Below are positions 21,119 through 32,401 of a DNA stretch of 64,000 nucleotides, in pieces. The DNA is taken from the NCBI RefSeq assembly GCF_000715075.1, contig NC_134097.1, positions 127,966,997 to 128,030,996 of the forward strand, read 5' to 3'. The notes under the pieces were generated by a model that worked only from the letters and a program-made list of their open reading frames with translations, was not told where the DNA came from and ran no database searches. This DNA comes from Nicotiana tabacum. Lineage: Eukaryota > Streptophyta > Magnoliopsida > Solanales > Solanaceae. How positions within the stretch are numbered: the stretch's first letter is position 1; every line of letters starts with the position of its first letter. Position numbers and translations under genes: made by a program.

Positions 21119-22183
21119 ATGGACTTGGCTCGCGAAAAGAAGATCGTTCTTGAAGATGAGAAAGCAAGCGCAAACCAAGTCTCTATCACCTTTGGCTCAC
21201 TCAGTCCGGATGACTTATGTGGTTTTAAAGAAAATAATGATGAAGAATTACTGGAGAGCGACAAAGCTGAAGTCAATCAACCTGATGACGATGATGGTTG
21301 GACATTGATGACTCGTCATAGGAACCACATAAGGAGCCCACAAAAAGAATCAATAGAACAGCCAACAAGGAAGATGATGGTAAAAAGACCAACAAAAAAG
21401 AATCCAGTTAGGCATTTGAAGAAAGCAAAAGTGGAGATGCACCATCCTCAAAAGCCATGAAATCCAGTGACCTTGGAGGAGTTTTTACCAAGTTGGTTCC
21501 GCACGAAGATTTCCCATGAGGGCATTGATGCCTCTTGTTGCCATGCTGACAAAGGGGAAGAAAGGATTGATGACCTACCATTAGCACCACCTTCGGAAAA
21601 GCCCATTGAGTCCACTTCTCAAGAAGTTAATGCTTGTGAGGAAAAGGTCACGTTCACAAATGACGATCTTTTGCTAGGTGACACTCCTCATAACCGCCCA
21701 TTGTACCTGGTTGGCTATATGCGCGATGAAAGGGTAAATCGAATTTTGGTTGATGGAGGATCCTCAGTGAACATTTTGCCAATCCATACTGTGAAAAAAC
21801 TTGGTATTCCCATGAACGAACTCTCAGAAAGTCATGTGATGATCCAAGGATTCAACCAAGGGGGACAAAGATCCATAGGCGCGATCAGGCTGGGAATCAC
21901 GATTGAAGATATGCGATCAAGTGCATGGCTGCATGTGATCGACGCGAAGACTTCATACAATGTTTTGCTTGGAAGGCCTTGGATACATGAGAATAAAGTT
22001 GTTCCATCTACCTACCATCATTGTTTGAAATACTACGAGGGCGAAGTCGAGAAGACGGTAGTTGTTGATGATGAGCCATTCACCGAGGCTGAGTCACACT
22101 TCGCCGATGCAAAGTTCTACTTGAAGAACCGCATTGTGAAGGAGCTGAAAGTTGATGATGGTATGAAAAGCAAGAATGACTAA
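21119..22183 (+). pseudogene. Gypsy-1 protease region
   Basis: One frame with an in-frame TGA after residue 113 (21458-21460; probably a mutated CGA). The retropepsin-like domain follows TNDDLLLGDTPHNRPLYLVG and has the active-site box RILVDGGSSVNILP (about 21738-21780), with DGG in place of the commoner D-S/T-G, as seen in Tat-type elements. ILGRPWIH-like text (VLLGRPWIHENKVVPST) closes the domain. It would process Gag-Pol. Confidence 0.85.
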
Positions 22184-23038
22184 CCCATAACTAAAAGAGC
22201 TGAGGTGACTATTGGTAAAGCCAAAGTTGTTACTGAGGAGGTACCCACCAACGTGAATAAATCTCATAAAGGGGGTATTGCGTCTTATGGAAAGAAAGTA
22301 AGTCCCGCGCTCCAATATGTCCCTAAAAGGAAGAAAGACGAGGGCGAATCATATAATCTCCAAACCAAGACGCTAAGGGAGTTAATTCTTTCGGTAAAAC
22401 GAATTGAGGCAGTAAAGTTGCCCTCAAAGTCGCTTGCAGGGTTTGTAGCCCATAATCGTTTGCAGAATGTGGCACTCCCTACAAAGCGAACAGATGAAGG
22501 TTTTGATTCTAACGCTTATAAGCTATTTGCAAAAGCTAGATACAATCCCAATGAGCCGTCAAAGTTAGGGAAGCTCCCATCAGAAGCTGCAACGAGGCAA
22601 CGACGTGAAGGTCTGGGATACAAGCAACCGTCACCAGTGCGCATCTCAATAAGAAGGGTGAGTAGAAACTATATCAGTGTAGAAGACGAATCTGCCGCTT
22701 CTAACAGGCCTTCTGTCTTTGATAGGCCTGGAAAATCAACTGTGAGAACTTCTGTATTTGAGAGATTGGGTCCATTAAAGAAGGGGAATAAGTTCCAGAG
22801 AAATCATCGAAATACAAGAACATCCGCTTTACCCAAAATTCAGGAGATCTCTAAGGATTTCCAAAGTTTGGTTCCTTCCAGAATGAGGCGACAAACAAAA
22901 CTGGTGGTTTCATGTGAAGAAGTACTGAAGGTAAAGCCATATACTGTGGTCTACACTAAGGAACGTGACGAAGATGAATAAAGTGTAGGTTCTTCGTATC
23001 ATATCACTATACAAGGCGAGAATGGTGTTTCGTCTTTA
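22184..23038 (+). pseudogene. Gypsy-1 PR-RT linker
   Basis: Same frame as protease and RT, bounded by stops at 22181-22183 and 22979-22981. It contains KSLAGFVAHNRLQN, AYKLFAKARYNP and RRVSRNYISVEDES, a spacer commonly found between protease and RT in Tat-like polyproteins. No enzymatic motif is visible. Confidence 0.7.
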
Positions 23039-25054
23039 ATGGAAAATAATGCGGAATTGGAGGATGTTTCGCCGTGTTATCACATATCCTTCAATGATGG
23101 GGACCCTCAAGAAGATGAAGATGCGAAAGATGCTCCACCTGAACTTGAAGAAGGAGTGAAGACGACAGTTGATGCCTTAAAAGAAGTTAACCTTGGCACC
23201 GATGAGGAACCAAGACCCACCTACCTTAGTGCTTTACTAGAAGTTGACGAAGAGAGCACTACTTATATTGAGTTACTCAAAGAATTCAGAGATGTCTTTG
23301 CTTGGAGTTACAAAGAGATGCCTGGCTTGGACCCGAAAGTAGCAGTCCATCACCTTGCAGTCAAAAATGGTGCTCGCCCTGTTAAACAAGCTCAAAGGCG
23401 TTTTAGGCCGAACTTGGTTCCCCTGATTGAAACTGAAGTTAACAAGCTCATTGAAGCTGGATTTATTCGGGAAGTTAAATACCCAACATGGGTTTCAAGT
23501 ATTGTCCCTGTAAGGAAGAAGAATGGCCAGATTCGAGTATGCGTCGACTTCAGGGACCTCAATAATGCATGTCCCAAAGATGAATTCCCACTTCCTATTC
23601 CAGAGCTGATGATCGATGCTACTACTGGTTACGAGGCAACGTTTTTCATGGACGGTTCGTCGGGCTATAACCAAATTCGCATGGCACCAAAAGATGAAGA
23701 GCTTACTGCATTTCGCACCCCCAAAGGTATTTATTACTACAAGGTAATGCCTTTTGGCTTGAAGAATGCTGGTGCTACTTACCAAAGGGCTATGCAGAAT
23801 ATTTTCGACGATCTTCTCCACAAGAATGTCGAATGCTATGTTGACGACTTGGTGGTGAAATCAAGAGAGAAGGGAGACCACATGAAAGACTTGAGGATGG
23901 TATTTGAATTGCTCCGGAGGTACCAACTTAGGATGAATCCGTTGAAATGTGCCTTTGGAGTTACTTTTGGAAAGTTCCTTAGTTTCATTGTCCGACATCG
24001 AGGGATCGAAATTGATCAAGCCAAAGTGGATGCCATTTTGAAAATGCCTGAGCCTCGAGATATCCATGAATTGAAAAGTCTGCAAGGAAAGCTAGCATAC
24101 CTTAGAAGATTCATATCAAACCTGGCTGGGAGGTGCCAACCGTTTAGTCGCCTCATGAAGAAAGGTGTTCCTTTCAAGTGGGAGCAAGCTTGTAGCAATG
24201 CCTTCGAAAGTATCAAAACCTACTTGATAAAGCCTCCGGTTTTAGCAGCTCCTATACCTGGAAAGTCGTTGATACTATACATTGCGGCACAGGAAAGGTC
24301 TGTTGGAGCACTGTTGGCCCAAGAAAATAGTGAGGGGAAAGAAAACTCTCTTTACTACTTGAGCAGGATGATGACACCTAACGAGTTGAATTATTCGCCA
24401 ATTGAAAAGTTGTGTTTGGCGCTAGTCTTCTTAATTCAAAAGTTGAAGCAGTACTTTCAAGCTCATGTTGTCCGTCTTGTTTCTAAAGCAAACCCCATCA
24501 AGTTCGTGATGTCAAAACCTGTTCTTAGTGATCGACTAGCGAGATGGTACCTCCAATTTCAACAATTCGAGTTTTTGTACATCCCTCAAAAGGCTGTAAA
24601 AGGACAAGCATTGGCAGACTTCTTGGCAGATCATCCGATACCTGATGACTGGGAGCTAACTGATGAACTACCTGATGAGGACGCAATGGTCGTTGAAGTT
24701 CAACCTCCATGGAAGATGTACTTTGATGGTGCTGCGCATCGTGGAGGAGCCGGGGCTGGCGTAGTATTTGTCACTCCTCAAGGTGAAGTCTTGCCCTACT
24801 CTTTCGCCTTGACACAACTCTGTTCCAACAATGTTGCTGAATATCAAGCATTAATACTTGGGCTTAAAATGGCCGTTGATATGAAGCAATTGCAATTGCA
24901 AGTCTTTGGTGACTCCCAGTTAGTGGTCAATCAGCTTTTGGGTAGTTACGAGGTCAAGAAGCCTGAACTACGCCCATATCACGATTACGCAAAAAAAGTT
25001 GACGGGGTGGCTCAGCGATGTGACTATTCAGTATGTACCAAGGAAAGAAAATAA
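23039..25054 (+). pseudogene. Gypsy-1 reverse transcriptase, RNase H and second RNase H
   Basis: A 671-codon open stretch. RT motifs in order: EAGFIREVKYPTWVSSIVPV, RVCVDFRDLNNACPKDEFPL, SGYNQIRMAPKDEELTAFRT, MPFGLKNAGATYQRAM and ECYVDDLVVKS (catalytic YVDD, about residues 267-270). The usual gypsy RNase H follows (ARSVGALLAQ-like, YYLSRMMTPNELNYSPIEK). From about residue 560 a second, archaeal-type RNase H begins (WKMYFDGAAHRGGAGAGVVF, NVAEYQALILGL, FGDSQLVVNQL) with its acidic residues in place. The frame is lost in an A7 run near 24990. It would copy the element RNA into DNA. Confidence 0.9.
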
Positions 25055-26462
25055 GAAGGCTGATGTTTTAGCTGCTCTAGCTTCATCATTAACCCTGCCT
25101 GACCAAGTGCAAGTTACCGTTTGCCAAAAATGGGTAGTACCGCCGCCAAATGAGGTCGAATGTGAAGAAAATAAACTCAAGCATCTTGTTGTTGTTTCTG
25201 AAGTTGAGAAAGAAGAATGGAGACAACCCATCATCGACTACTTATGCTATGGGATACTTCCAGAAAATCCGAGGAGGAGGACTGAAATCCGTCGTCGTGC
25301 ACTTCGCTTCCTTTACTATAAGGATACTCTATACAGAAGGTCGTTCGAGGGAGTACTTTTGCGATGCCTAGGAGAAGAAGAAGCTCTCCAAGCTTTGCAA
25401 GAGGCACATTCTGGGGTATGTGGGTCACACCAGTCCGGACCAAAGCTCCACTTCCATATAAAAAGGATGGGATATTATTAGCCAACAATGGTAAAAGATT
25501 GCTTGGACTACGCTTGAAGATGCAAGACTTATCAATTCCATGCGAATTTTATTCATCAACCTCCTGAAGTGTTGCACCCAACTGTTGCATCCTGGCCATT
25601 TGACGCTTGGGGATTGGATGTTGTTGGACCACTACCAAAGTCCTCTAGTGGGCATCTATACATCTTGGCTGCAACTGACTACTTCTCAAAATGGGCTGAA
25701 GCTATTGCTCTTAAGGAAGTAAAAAAGGAAAATGTTGCAAGTTTCATCCGAGTAAACATTATTTATCGCTTTGGCATTCCTCGTTACATAATAACGGATA
25801 ATGGAAAGCCATTCGATAATAGGTTGATGAACAGGATTTGTGATCTTTTTGGCTTCAAGCAACGTAACTCTTCGATGTACAATGCTGCCGCCAATGGTCT
25901 AGCTGAGGCATTCAACAAGACTCTATGCAACTTGTTAAAGAAAGTTGTCTCCAAATCCAAACGAGATTGGAATGACCGTATGGAAGAAGCTCTATGGGCA
26001 TATAGAACGACTCATCGCACGCCAACACAGGTGACTCCTTATTCACTCGTTTATGGAGTCAAAGCTGTCTTACCACTTGAGCGTCAAATACCTTCGTTAC
26101 GACTGACTATTCAAGAAGGGATCACTGATGAAGAAAATGCTCGACTTCGATTAGCAGAGTTGGAAGCTCTTGATGAAAAGAGATTGGAAGCTCAACAGAG
26201 TCTTGAATGTTATCAAGCTCGTTTGTCTCGCGCCTTCAACAAAAGAGTTCGTCCGAGATCCTTTCAAGTAGGAGATCAAGTCCTTGCCGTACGAAGACCC
26301 ATAATTACTTCCCATAAACCTGTAGGGAAGTTCACTTCAAAATGGGATGGGCCATATGTCGTACAAGAAGCTTATTCAAGTGGGGCTTACAAGCTGGTTG
26401 ATGCAGATGGTATGAGAATCGGCCCTATCAACGGCAAGTTTTTGAAGAAGTATTATCCATGA
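24995..26462 (+). pseudogene. Gypsy-1 integrase
   Basis: It continues the second RNase H in a shifted frame (PRKENKKADVLAALASS), then the HHCC zinc domain (EAHSGVCGSH...) broken by TAG (Trp) near 25480 and TGA (Arg) near 25517. The catalytic core from 25569 is open: SWPFDAWGLDVVGPLPKSS (first Asp), YIITDNGKPFDNR (second Asp), AANGLAEAFNKTLCNLLKK (Glu), so DD-35-E is kept. The C-terminus has FQVGDQVLAVRRP and SKWDGPYVVQEAYSSGAYKL, a usual gypsy tail without a chromodomain. It would insert the element copy. Confidence 0.9.
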
Positions 26463-26625
26463 AGTTGCAAGTCATGACGCTCCTCGACGTATGAGCTTAA
26501 ACTGCAAGTCATGATGCTCCTCAACGTACGAGCCTAAACTGCAAGTCATGATGCTCCTCGACGTACGAGCCTAAACTGCAAGTCATGACGCTCCTTGACG
26601 CATGAGCCTAAACTGCATGTTACTA
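26463..26625 (+). repeat. Four copies of a 37-bp tandem repeat after integrase
   Basis: AAACTGCAAGTCATGA-GCT followed by CCTCGACGTACGAGCCT recurs about four times immediately downstream of the integrase stop. CGTACG and the GACGTACGAG core are partly palindromic. Confidence 0.8.
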
Positions 26626-26659
26626 CACTCCTATCCCGCAAGAGTATAAACTGTGTACG

Positions 26660-26780
26660 GCCCAAAAAAAAAATAGTCCGCTAGGTTGTAAATCTCGAAA
26701 GAGGCGGCCTAGGCAAAAGTTAGGATGTAAAAAAAAAAGTCCGCTAGGTTGAAAATCTCGAAAGAGGCGGCCTAGGCAAA
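26660..26780 (+). repeat. Two copies of a ~73-bp repeat
   Basis: AAAAAA-AGTCCGCTAGGTTG followed by AAATCTCGAAAGAGGCGGCCTAGG occurs at about 26672-26716 and 26745-26777. It is part of the non-coding 3' region of the gypsy element. Confidence 0.7.
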
Positions 26781-27250
26781 TCTACCCAGTCTGAACTACG
26801 GTATGACTTGATCCTCTTCACCGAGGTACGTAGGAAGCTTAGAGTTTCATTCTAAGTTCAGTCGCATAAGTTCAAAAGATACATACTGCCCCAATTGTTG
26901 TTCGAGTGAAGTATGGAGGAATGCAAAATCAAGCTGAAATGCCATTCTCCTGTTGAACTTTGATCTCATTTGATTTAAAGAGGGCAACCCTCCTTGGTAA
27001 ATTGATATCTTCAATAGGCCGATTTTAAAAGGATGTCAAATATTTGCATTGAAGTCCAGAGATTCTCTATGTCTTCAGGTTCGCCAAACCTTCAAGTTTG
27101 TTGGTCTCCAAGTCCGCCCTCTGCCTAAAAAAAGGGGAAGAGAAGCGAGGCATCAAAAGGAAACACAAGTATAAGGAAATGATTGCTTGGCGCAACGTTT
27201 CAAATTCAATAAGATTTGAACCCTAAGATATTTGTGAGAATACGGCTCTT
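26781..27250 (+). other. Gypsy-1 3' non-coding region
   Basis: No coding potential recognised. It starts with a GAACTACG-TATGACTTGATC-CTCTTCACCGAGG block commonly seen after integrase in this lineage (recalled) and runs into the ~188-bp repeats. Confidence 0.5.
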
Positions 27251-28075
27251 ATATTTCGATTTATGGCAAGTAAGACATCTTCCAATCTCGAGGATTCCAT
27301 ATCAAGATACAAAATATTTTGTGAAGTCGCACAAATCTGAAATTGTCGGTGTATCAGAATTTAGTCTTGACTTCGAAATATTATCTGAATGTATCTGTAA
27401 GGCATTAAATCTTGAATTTTGGATATGTTATATATTTTTAAGTTAAGTTTCCAGTAGATCAAATGATTCATGATTTCGACGTTCCTACTTCAAGATACAA
27501 AACTTTTGGCGAAGTCGCGCAAATCTGAAATTTTCAACGTGGTGGAACCTAAAGTTGATTTCAAAATATAATTTGGGACGATTCTGAAGTTATTTGATTG
27601 AGAATTTTGGATATGTTCTAGATTTTGAAGTCTAGTTTTCAAGAAATCAAACGGTTCATAATTTCAATATTCCTACACCAAGATATGATTTTTTTAGTGA
27701 GACTGGGCAAATCTGGAATTGATAGCGAGGTGCAATATAAAGTTGGTTTCAAAATATTATTTGGGACGATTCTAAAATTGTTTGATTTAGAATTTTGGAT
27801 ATGCTCTAGATCTTGAAGTCTAGTTTTCTTGAAATCAAACGGTTTGCAATTTTGATATTTTTACACCGAGATATGAATTTTTTTGGTGAGACTGCGCAAA
27901 TCTGAAATTTTCAACGTGGTGGGATCTAAAGTTGGTCCCAAAATATTATCTGGGGCAATTCTGGAGGTGCTTGATTCTGAATTTTGGATATATTTTAGAT
28001 ATTGAAATCTAATTTTTGAAAAAATCAAATAGTTCATTATTTGGACTCTCCCACGATAAGATATGAACCTTTCGT
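27250..28075 (+). repeat. Four copies of a ~188-bp degenerate tandem repeat
   Basis: The anchor GTGAAGTCGCACAAATCTGA is at 27323 and recurs with changes at 27509, 27697 and 27886 (spacings 186-189 bp). Each unit also holds a TTCTACACCAAGATA-type and a TTGATTTAGAATTTTGGATAT-type block. Position 28076-28296 is unremarkable sequence. Confidence 0.75.
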
Positions 28076-28296
28076 TACAAGTGCGTAAAGTAAAAAATTA
28101 TGCAACTAAGGAGAAACAATCTTATCTAAGATGAAATAAATATCCACTAGGTCAACCTAATATAAAAAAATAAAAGAGGAGATAATACTAACAGCCTAAT
28201 CTAAACAAAATTTGTAGTTGATTAGTTCTTGATAGCTAGTCTCTAAGTTCTTCTTTTTCTCCTCCAAATTGGCCGAATCATCAACAATCAACAAAT

Positions 28297-31101
28297 TTAT
28301 GTTGTCATATGAAGAGACCTCAGTCTCGGCAGTTGAATTTTTTTCTGAATCTCTTCAACCTCCTTTTGAGTCGCTTCTATAACACCTTCGAGGTTCTCCC
28401 TCTCTTGTTGTAATGTCTGCAACTTCTTCACGACTCTCTTCAATTTCTTTTCACTAGAGGAAACTTTCTTGACTTTCTCACTTGCGTCAAGTTTGAACGA
28501 TTCTAGACGCTCTTTAGCTTTGGAAATCAGCTCTAGCTTCTCATCTTCACTCGTCTTATCAGCCATATTGGATCGCTCTTGGTCATATGATGCGGCAAGT
28601 TCAAAAAGAGAATTCAGTAAATCTTCTAATGGAGAAAAATCCAGAATATTCGTCTTCTTCATATCCTCGAAAATCTCAATGATTTGCTCCCTATAAGATG
28701 AGAGCAATTCCGGACGAGTTTTGGAGAGCCTATTGCAAATATCCTCCCAAAGTCCCAAAATGAATTCCTTCTTGCGATTGAAAACAATGCTTTTTCCTTC
28801 AAATATAGATACCGCTGTATTTGTCATTGGTGAAATGCGAGTTATCTCATTTGGAGTTTGTCTTTTTAGGGATTCGTCATGAGGAAGAGATGGCGCCTTT
28901 GACGATGACTTCACTTTACACGTAGGCCCTCCAATAGATTCATCACTCACTTGCGACTTGTCGCATGGGGATACCATCAGATGCCCAATGGTGTGTAACT
29001 GCATAAAGAAAAGGCAAAGAAAGTAAGTAAATTATAGTGAAACTACTCCTAAAAAAAAGAGGAATGAGCGAGGCGATTGTATTTTACCTCTTTGTTACAA
29101 GCTGTATGCGTTCTTGAGGGACTATCAACACTTTGAACCTCTACGATCTCTACTGGGTTAGGCCGTTTCCTTTTCCAATTTTGATCTTCATTGGTACTCT
29201 GGCTTGTATCTTGAGGAACACGCGTGTTAAATAGAAGAACTAGAGGGTGTGTCTCTATAGCTGTTGAAGTGCACACCACTTCTTTCAAAGCTGCCTTTGA
29301 GGATTTAAGCTTCTTTTTTTTAGGTTGCGTAACTACTTTTGGGATTGGAGTTGATATTTTTTTAACTTTTGCGAGCGTCTTTCCAACACCTTGATCTTCA
29401 CCTCCTAAAGGAGTTGTAGACTTTAGCCCAACATTGTCTACCAAAGCTTGTAAGTTATTCTCAAGAAACGTCCCATGCGCTTTCTCCCACCAAGACATAT
29501 AATTAGTGGAGAAAGGCTTCTCCATAGGATCTCCCGCTGGGATAAAAACCGCACATGACATAGATGGATATAGTGTGCAAATCCTCCAAAATCTGATTCC
29601 TTCATCTAGAGAGGTGTTGCGGATATCGTTCTCCAAAAAGCCGGGGACGTTCTGGTAAAATCCAAATTGACGACCAAACTGATGCGGGCTATATGGCTCG
29701 ATGATGAATGAGTTACCATACCTCAAAGAAAGGTAATTAAAACGTAATCTCATGAAGTAATTTGATTCCAATTCTTGAGGGGCATTATTATCCACGTAAT
29801 AATAAGGACGGGAATTGGTTAACATTGTTGGTGCCCAAACTATATCCTCCCCATTGTGGATGCGTTTTCTTCCATCCTTCTCGTCAAAGTACCTTGCAGC
29901 CCCTTCTCCTGAGTATGCCACCATCAAAGGGACAGACAGACCCTTAGCAAGTGGATAGTGGGTTTTGAAGTAATGTGCAAGCCAACCATAAACATAATGA
30001 ATGGGAAAAGAAATATTCAAACCATGATAAATACTCGCTAAAACTGGGACTGCAAGGCCAATCTGTCACCCGCCTGCCATCATGCTTGCCATCTTAAAAG
30101 TCTCAGGACGAATGAAGTTTTCTACCTTGGGGAACACAAAGGCACATAGCCAAATTGATAATAATGCCGCTACATATGTCTCATCTTTCTTGTCAGACCT
30201 CACCCTAAGCTTAGAGAATATAGTTTCTTGATCACTCGACCACCTCGTCGTCTCGGGAATAACTCCGTTAGGATTATGTGTTGACTTTAGGTGTGCAGAT
30301 TTCTTTTCCTTTCGCAACGGGGCAGGCCTATATATTAAAGTTTTTTTATACCAAAAACTTGTCCACTTGATGAAGGAGACCTTTTGGGTAGCACCCCTAC
30401 CCTCCTTAAGATGATGAAATGCGGCAAATAAATACTCGCAAGATCGAGAAATAAATCTGACTTGTTTTCACATTCAAACCGATGAGTTCCCTTGTCTCAG
30501 GTACCACTTCTTCGTACAGAGAACCCACAATGGGTAAACCCCCAAGGATATGTAAGTCCCAAAGAGATATAGATAGCTCCCCAGCTGATGTAAGAAGTGT
30601 GTTCGTTTTGGGGCACCAAGCCTCACAAAATGCTTGCAAAAGGTTCGAGTTTCGATAATAAGTGAAAAGTGAGGCACAGACAGCATCGTAAATCTTTGTT
30701 GTACTCAGAGTTTGTTGGCTTCCACCAAGTACGTCTTCAGCCCATTCCCAGTATCCTAGGATATGATGATACTCGCCCTCGATTGTTGTTGTGTTTTCCC
30801 AATGTACTTCGCCTTGAATTATGCGACTTCCTAAGTTTGGAAGGGTGCTAGCAATATTTACATGGCGATGGATTGGCGCTTGGAGAGACCACATCTTGGA
30901 TAATGGATTAGAAATCGATTTGTGTTCCAAGGTCCAGTTCTCTACATGAAGGGAGTTCCTTAGAGGAGGCCATGGGGCTGCATATCGGCCGGCTTGTGAG
31001 GTGTGAACCAAAATCTTGGTTTGTTCTATGCCATCTTCAGTCTCGATGATGAGATATCTAAGTTTTGAGGAAGGTGAGGTATAGTCCCTGAAATTTGCCA
31101 T
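28297..31101 (-). pseudogene. Antisense PMD-like (aminotransferase-like) gene inside gypsy-1
   Basis: Minus-strand gene of two exons: 31101-29088 and 28998-28297. The 89-bp intron has GAG|GTAAAA donor and TATGCAG| acceptor, and the exons join in phase. Exon 1 holds plant-mobile-domain text: WTLEHKSISNPLSKMWSL, ISLWDLHILGGLPIVGSLY, then RKEKKSAH, HYVYGWLAHYFKTHYP, PYYYVDNNAPQELESNYFM and FGRQFGFYQNVPGFL. Exon 2 ends in a coiled coil (about its last 100 residues, KLKRVVKKLQTLQQERENLE). One frameshift near 30450 and one TGA at 30066 (expected Arg in AGGRQIGLAV) break it; otherwise about 670 + 233 residues are readable. PMD proteins of plants (MAIN/MAIL type) act in gene silencing and genome stability, and many PMD genes are known to lie in gypsy elements. 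The role of this copy is inferred. Confidence 0.8.
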
Positions 31102-31197
31102 CTCTCGTGCTGAAAAAAAAGAAAAAGAAAAGAGGGGTCATCAAAGTCCGAATCAAGAATATTAGAATGTGTACAAAGGTCTAAATGGATGAAATGC

Positions 31198-31665
31198 TCT
31201 CCAAGAATCGGGCCATTTTGAGAGTAATCTCTCCAAGAATTGGGCCACATTGAGAGTAATCTCTCCAAGAATTGGGTCACATTGAGAGTAATCTCTCCAA
31301 GAATCGGGCCATTTTAAGAGTAATCTCTCCAAGAATCGCGCCATTTTGAGAGTAATCTCTCCAAGAATCGGGCCACATTGAGAGTAATCTCTCCAAGAAT
31401 CGGGCCATTTTGAGAGTAATCTCTCCAAGAATCGGGCCACATCGAGAGTAATCTCTCCAAGAATCGGGCCATTTTGAGAGTAATCTCTCCAAGAATCGGG
31501 CCATTTTGAGAGTAATCTCTCCAAGAATTGGGCCACATTGAGAGTAATCTCTCCAAGAATCGGGCCATTTTGAGAGTAATCTCTCCAAGAATCGGGCCAT
31601 TTTGAGAGTAATCTCTCCAAGAATTGGGCCACATTGAGAGTAATCTCTCCAAGAATCGGGCAAGG
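31198..31665. repeat. 32-bp tandem repeat, about 14 units, each with a GAGAG-TAAT-CTCTC hairpin
   Basis: The unit is GAGAGTAATCTCTCCAAGAA then T(C/T)GGGCCA-(TTTT/CATT), period 32 bp, from about 31219 to 31650, with truncated units at the edges. Because 32 is not a multiple of 3, three units make one 32-residue period, and all three minus-strand frames are open over most of the array. It lies in the presumed 5' leader of the antisense PMD gene. Confidence 0.9.
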
Positions 31666-31898
31666 ATGGATACTCATCCCCTCACACCCCAAGATTATCT
31701 TCTTCATGTGTGGATCATCTTGTTAAACAAGAACATATCTTTCTCGCTTGACCTACAAAAAAAAGAAAGGACAACAAAACAAGAAAAACACAAGAAAAGA
31801 AGAAGAAATTACCTTCGCGTCAATGCTTCTAAGTCGTCAAAAGTAGACTCAAAGTAATTTGCAAACGCTTGAATTGGTACTAATACAATGAAGGATGT

Positions 31899-31912
31899 AT
31901 GGTATATATAGG
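31899..31912 (-). promoter_or_regulatory. Antisense TATA box for the PMD-like gene
   Basis: On the minus strand CCCCTATATATACCATAC is followed by CATTGTATTAGTACC, a sensible start region. It lies about 800 bp upstream of ATG 31101, and the 32-bp array falls between the two, so the leader would be long or spliced. Confidence 0.5.
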
Positions 31913-32386
31913 GGTCGAAAGGATGGCATAAAGAAGTTTCGATCCGATGTGGGATCAGCTATTAAGGCGGCTGACACAATTGTGTTCCATGTAGAATTTG
32001 ACTTTGTTCCTTCTATTCTAATAGGGATTGGTTTAATTACGGTGGCAACATATGAATCCAAGAGCAACTCAAATTGGTGTAGGAATTGCCAACATAATGT
32101 GAAATCATGTCTAGTTACGGTAATAAGCCAAGTATTTCTTTCCCAATAAGGAATGTGGATAGCACTGGCGGCAATTACCATTTCCTATTTAAATTCAATG
32201 GGTTTGTCTTATTCTTATTCAAGGTAAATGATCATTATTTTGTTCAAGTAATTGATCGGGTGTGCACGTAACAAAATTGCATGGACAATCCTCTATGCTC
32301 TAAACTGGCGTAAGCCAAATTTGATAGTCCGCCAGTACTTCATTACTCGTTTTTGGTTACGATAAGTCTATACCTCAACAAGTCTT

Positions 32387-32401
32387 GAAGTAGGGGACAT
32401 T
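32387..32401 (+). other. Gypsy-1 polypurine tract
   Basis: GAAGTAGGGGACATT abuts the TG of the 3' LTR. It is a purine-rich but imperfect PPT, as usual for plus-strand priming. Confidence 0.6.

Noticed and set aside
31162..31707. CRISPR-like array or repeat protein at the 32-bp repeats
   Set aside because: Units are contiguous with no unique spacers and the genome is plant; the 32-residue repeat arises because 32 bp is not divisible by 3.
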